This document shows, piece by piece, positions 6,328 through 7,437 of a stretch of 7,437 nt of DNA. The notes beneath the pieces were generated by a model. The model saw nothing but the letters and a program-made list of their open reading frames with translations, did no database searches and had not been told where the DNA came from. How positions within the stretch are numbered: the stretch's first letter is position 1; each line of letters opens with the position of its first letter. This stretch comes from an uncultured Novosphingobium sp. (GTDB lineage: Bacteria > Pseudomonadota > Alphaproteobacteria > Sphingomonadales > Sphingomonadaceae), in the NCBI GenBank assembly GCA_946886365.1, contig CAMPIM010000138.1, forward strand, positions 1 to 7,437. Direction: 5' to 3'. The position numbers were made by a program, and so were the translations under genes.

Positions 6328-7437
6328 ATGTCTTTGGTTGGGCCAGCGCGGTCAGGGCGGCGTCTGCTGCTTTGCGCCACGGCGATTCCGCTTTTCCTAC
6401 TCGGCGCCTGCTCCGATGGCGTGGGTTTCAGTGTCCGCACGGCAGGCGGCAAGACGCCATCAGGGCCAACCGGTCCCAGCGGCCCCGGTGGCCCCGGTGG
6501 CCCAACGGGTCCAGGCGGTCCCACGGGTCCGGGCGGCCCCGGTGGCCCAACGGGTCCAGGCGGTCCCACGGGTCCAGGTGGACCCACCGGCCCGAACGGT
6601 CCTACGGGTCCAAGTGGTCCGACAGGCCCCGGCGGCCCAACAGGACCGAACGGCCCGACAGGTCCCGGAGGCCCTACTGGACCCGGTGGCCCCACAGGTC
6701 CGACCGGCCCGTCTGGACCCAGTGGCCCGACCGGCCCAACCAGCGGCTCGCTGATCGGCGTCAATCTGGGTAACCAGGCGATCACGGGTCCGACAGGCCC
6801 CGGATCATTGGTCGGCCTGAATGTCCTGTCGGACGCCGGGAGCGCAACCGGAACCGTTGCCACGGTCAATCTGCTGAATGGAGATGGCACCGTTGTGCAG
6901 GCCACCCTGCCGACCACCGTCACGGGCGTGCAGCAGGGACTGGCGCCGGTGGGTTCGCTCGCCGGAACTTTGCTGGGCGATCAGGCGGGCGGCACCGTCA
7001 CCCAGTTGACCGATGGCCTCGCCCCCGTAGTGGCAACGGTGACCTCCGCCGCCACTCAGGTGACGGCGCCTGTGCTCGACACGCTGAACGGCGCGCTCGC
7101 GCCCATCACGGCTCCGCTTGTCGGCAGCGATGGCGCGCTTGCCCCCGTTACGGGGCTGGTTGAAACCGTCGCGGGCGGCCTGACAGGTGCGCTCGGCGGT
7201 GGCGGCGAAGCGCCGGGCGCGCTGCTTGGCGCTCCGCTGATCGGCGCCAATGTCGGTGGTGAGGCGGTAACGGGTCCCTCCACCAGCGGCACGCTGGCCG
7301 GGGTCAACCTGTTGCCGTCCACCACCGCCCCGGCGCAGGGGCAGCTGCTGACCGCCGACGTGCTGACGCAGGGGACGATCGTCGATGTGACGGTCCCGAC
7401 AACCACGACGGGCGTGGAGGCCGGACTTGCGCCGGTC
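6328..7437 (+). CDS. Collagen-like triple-helix-repeat lipoprotein (C-terminus outside window)
   Basis: 370 residues are visible and the frame is open at the right edge. The N-terminus is a lipoprotein signal peptide: Arg11-Arg12, a hydrophobic stretch, and lipobox LGAC with Cys28. Ser at +2 predicts the outer membrane rather than inner-membrane retention. Residues 46-138 are 31 perfect Gly-Pro-X triplets with X = Thr 15, Gly 10, Ser 4, Asn 2, and no charged residue. Triplets of this kind form collagen triple helices and are known in bacterial surface proteins such as Bacillus BclA. From 139 on, the sequence is Gly/Ala/Thr/Val/Leu-rich, poor in charge, and internally duplicated (142-208 and 304-370), with recurring GLAPV/ALAPV motifs. 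It probably extends from the cell surface as a trimeric stalk. Upstream, in the same direction, lie a TpsB transporter and a P4H-type oxygenase that could export or modify it. Collagen and lipoprotein calls are firm; function is unknown. Confidence 0.9.
   Translation, partial: MSLVGPARSGRRLLLCATAIPLFLLGACSDGVGFSVRTAGGKTPSGPTGPSGPGGPGGPTGPGGPTGPGGPGGPTGPGGPTGPGGPTGPNGPTGPSGPTGPGGPTGPNGPTGPGGPTGPGGPTGPTGPSGPSGPTGPTSGSLIGVNLGNQAITGPTGPGSLVGLNVLSDAGSATGTVATVNLLNGDGTVVQATLPTTVTGVQQGLAPVGSLAGTLLGDQAGGTVTQLTDGLAPVVATVTSAATQVTAPVLDTLNGALAPITAPLVGSDGALAPVTGLVETVAGGLTGALGGGGEAPGALLGAPLIGANVGGEAVTGPSTSGTLAGVNLLPSTTAPAQGQLLTADVLTQGTIVDVTVPTTTTGVEAGLAPV
6463..6741 (+). repeat. Collagen-type Gly-Pro-X coding repeat, 31 triplets
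   Basis: An uninterrupted 9-base periodicity encodes 31 Gly-Pro-X triplets. It includes a 41-base exact direct repeat (6490-6530 and 6535-6575) with a 45-base period, equal to five triplets. Synonymous codons vary elsewhere, so most of the array is old and the 45-base unit is a recent duplication. Copy-number change in multiples of 9 bases would keep the frame. Confidence 0.9.
6751..6951 (+). repeat. Long protein repeat of the collagen-like gene, unit 1
   Basis: Encodes residues 142-208, from LIGVNL to [11 protein letters not shown] gapless alignment with residues 304-370 gives 29 identities in 67 positions by hand count, strongest at both ends (LIGxNxG and PTTxTGVxxGLAPV). Confidence 0.75.
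7237..7437 (+). repeat. Long protein repeat of the collagen-like gene, unit 2 (runs to window edge)
   Basis: Encodes residues 304-370, from LIGANV to [10 protein letters not shown], starting 162 residues after unit 1. The intervening Ala/Thr/Val-rich spacer carries further LAPV/LAPI motifs at 231, 257 and 271. More units may follow outside the window. Confidence 0.75.

Noticed and set aside
6231..6923. Minus-strand open frame that also reads as collagen-like (GPV/GPP triplets)
   Set aside because: The complement of GGN-CCN repeats again gives Gly-Pro codons, so the antisense mimics collagen. Only the plus strand has a ribosome site, a lipoprotein signal peptide and a sensible downstream region.

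Overview
The window looks like chromosomal DNA from a GC-rich alphaproteobacterium, most likely a sphingomonad. That placement is an inference from base composition, the mosaic palindromic intergenic repeats and the gene families present; there is no rRNA or other marker gene to fix it. Five genes are supported: one on the minus strand running off the left edge, then four on the plus strand, the last running off the right edge. No tRNA, rRNA, CRISPR array, insertion sequence or origin was seen.

Left part (1-3170): a divergent pair around a 135-base gap. Leftward is a large fusion protein, an FAD/NAD(P) oxidoreductase followed by two cyclic-nucleotide-binding domains and the start of a 4Fe-4S ferredoxin domain. 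It begins at a GTG directly after an in-frame stop, and its 3' end is outside the window. Rightward is a membrane-anchored TPR protein resembling the TPR part of CcmI/CycH/NrfG cytochrome c maturation factors. No ccm genes are visible beside it.

Middle and right part (3171-7437): a possible cell-surface module. A two-partner-secretion (TpsB/FhaC/ShlB type) outer-membrane transporter is followed after 36 bases by a small 2-oxoglutarate/Fe(II) oxygenase of the prolyl-4-hydroxylase/PKHD type, probably in one operon. About 490 bases further on, in the same direction, is a lipoprotein with 31 uninterrupted Gly-Pro-X collagen triplets and then a repetitive Gly/Thr/Val/Leu-rich region that continues past the window. 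No conventional TpsA (haemagglutinin/haemolysin-like) partner is present. The working hypothesis is a surface collagen-like lipoprotein with a dedicated hydroxylase and transporter. The sequence shows the proximity; the functional link is inference.

The two long gene-free stretches (3171-3539 and 5835-6327) each carry a composite palindromic repeat of similar architecture, so the transporter/oxygenase pair is bracketed by such elements. The second stretch also holds a strikingly C-rich, G-poor segment, a candidate Rho-dependent terminator ahead of the collagen-like gene.
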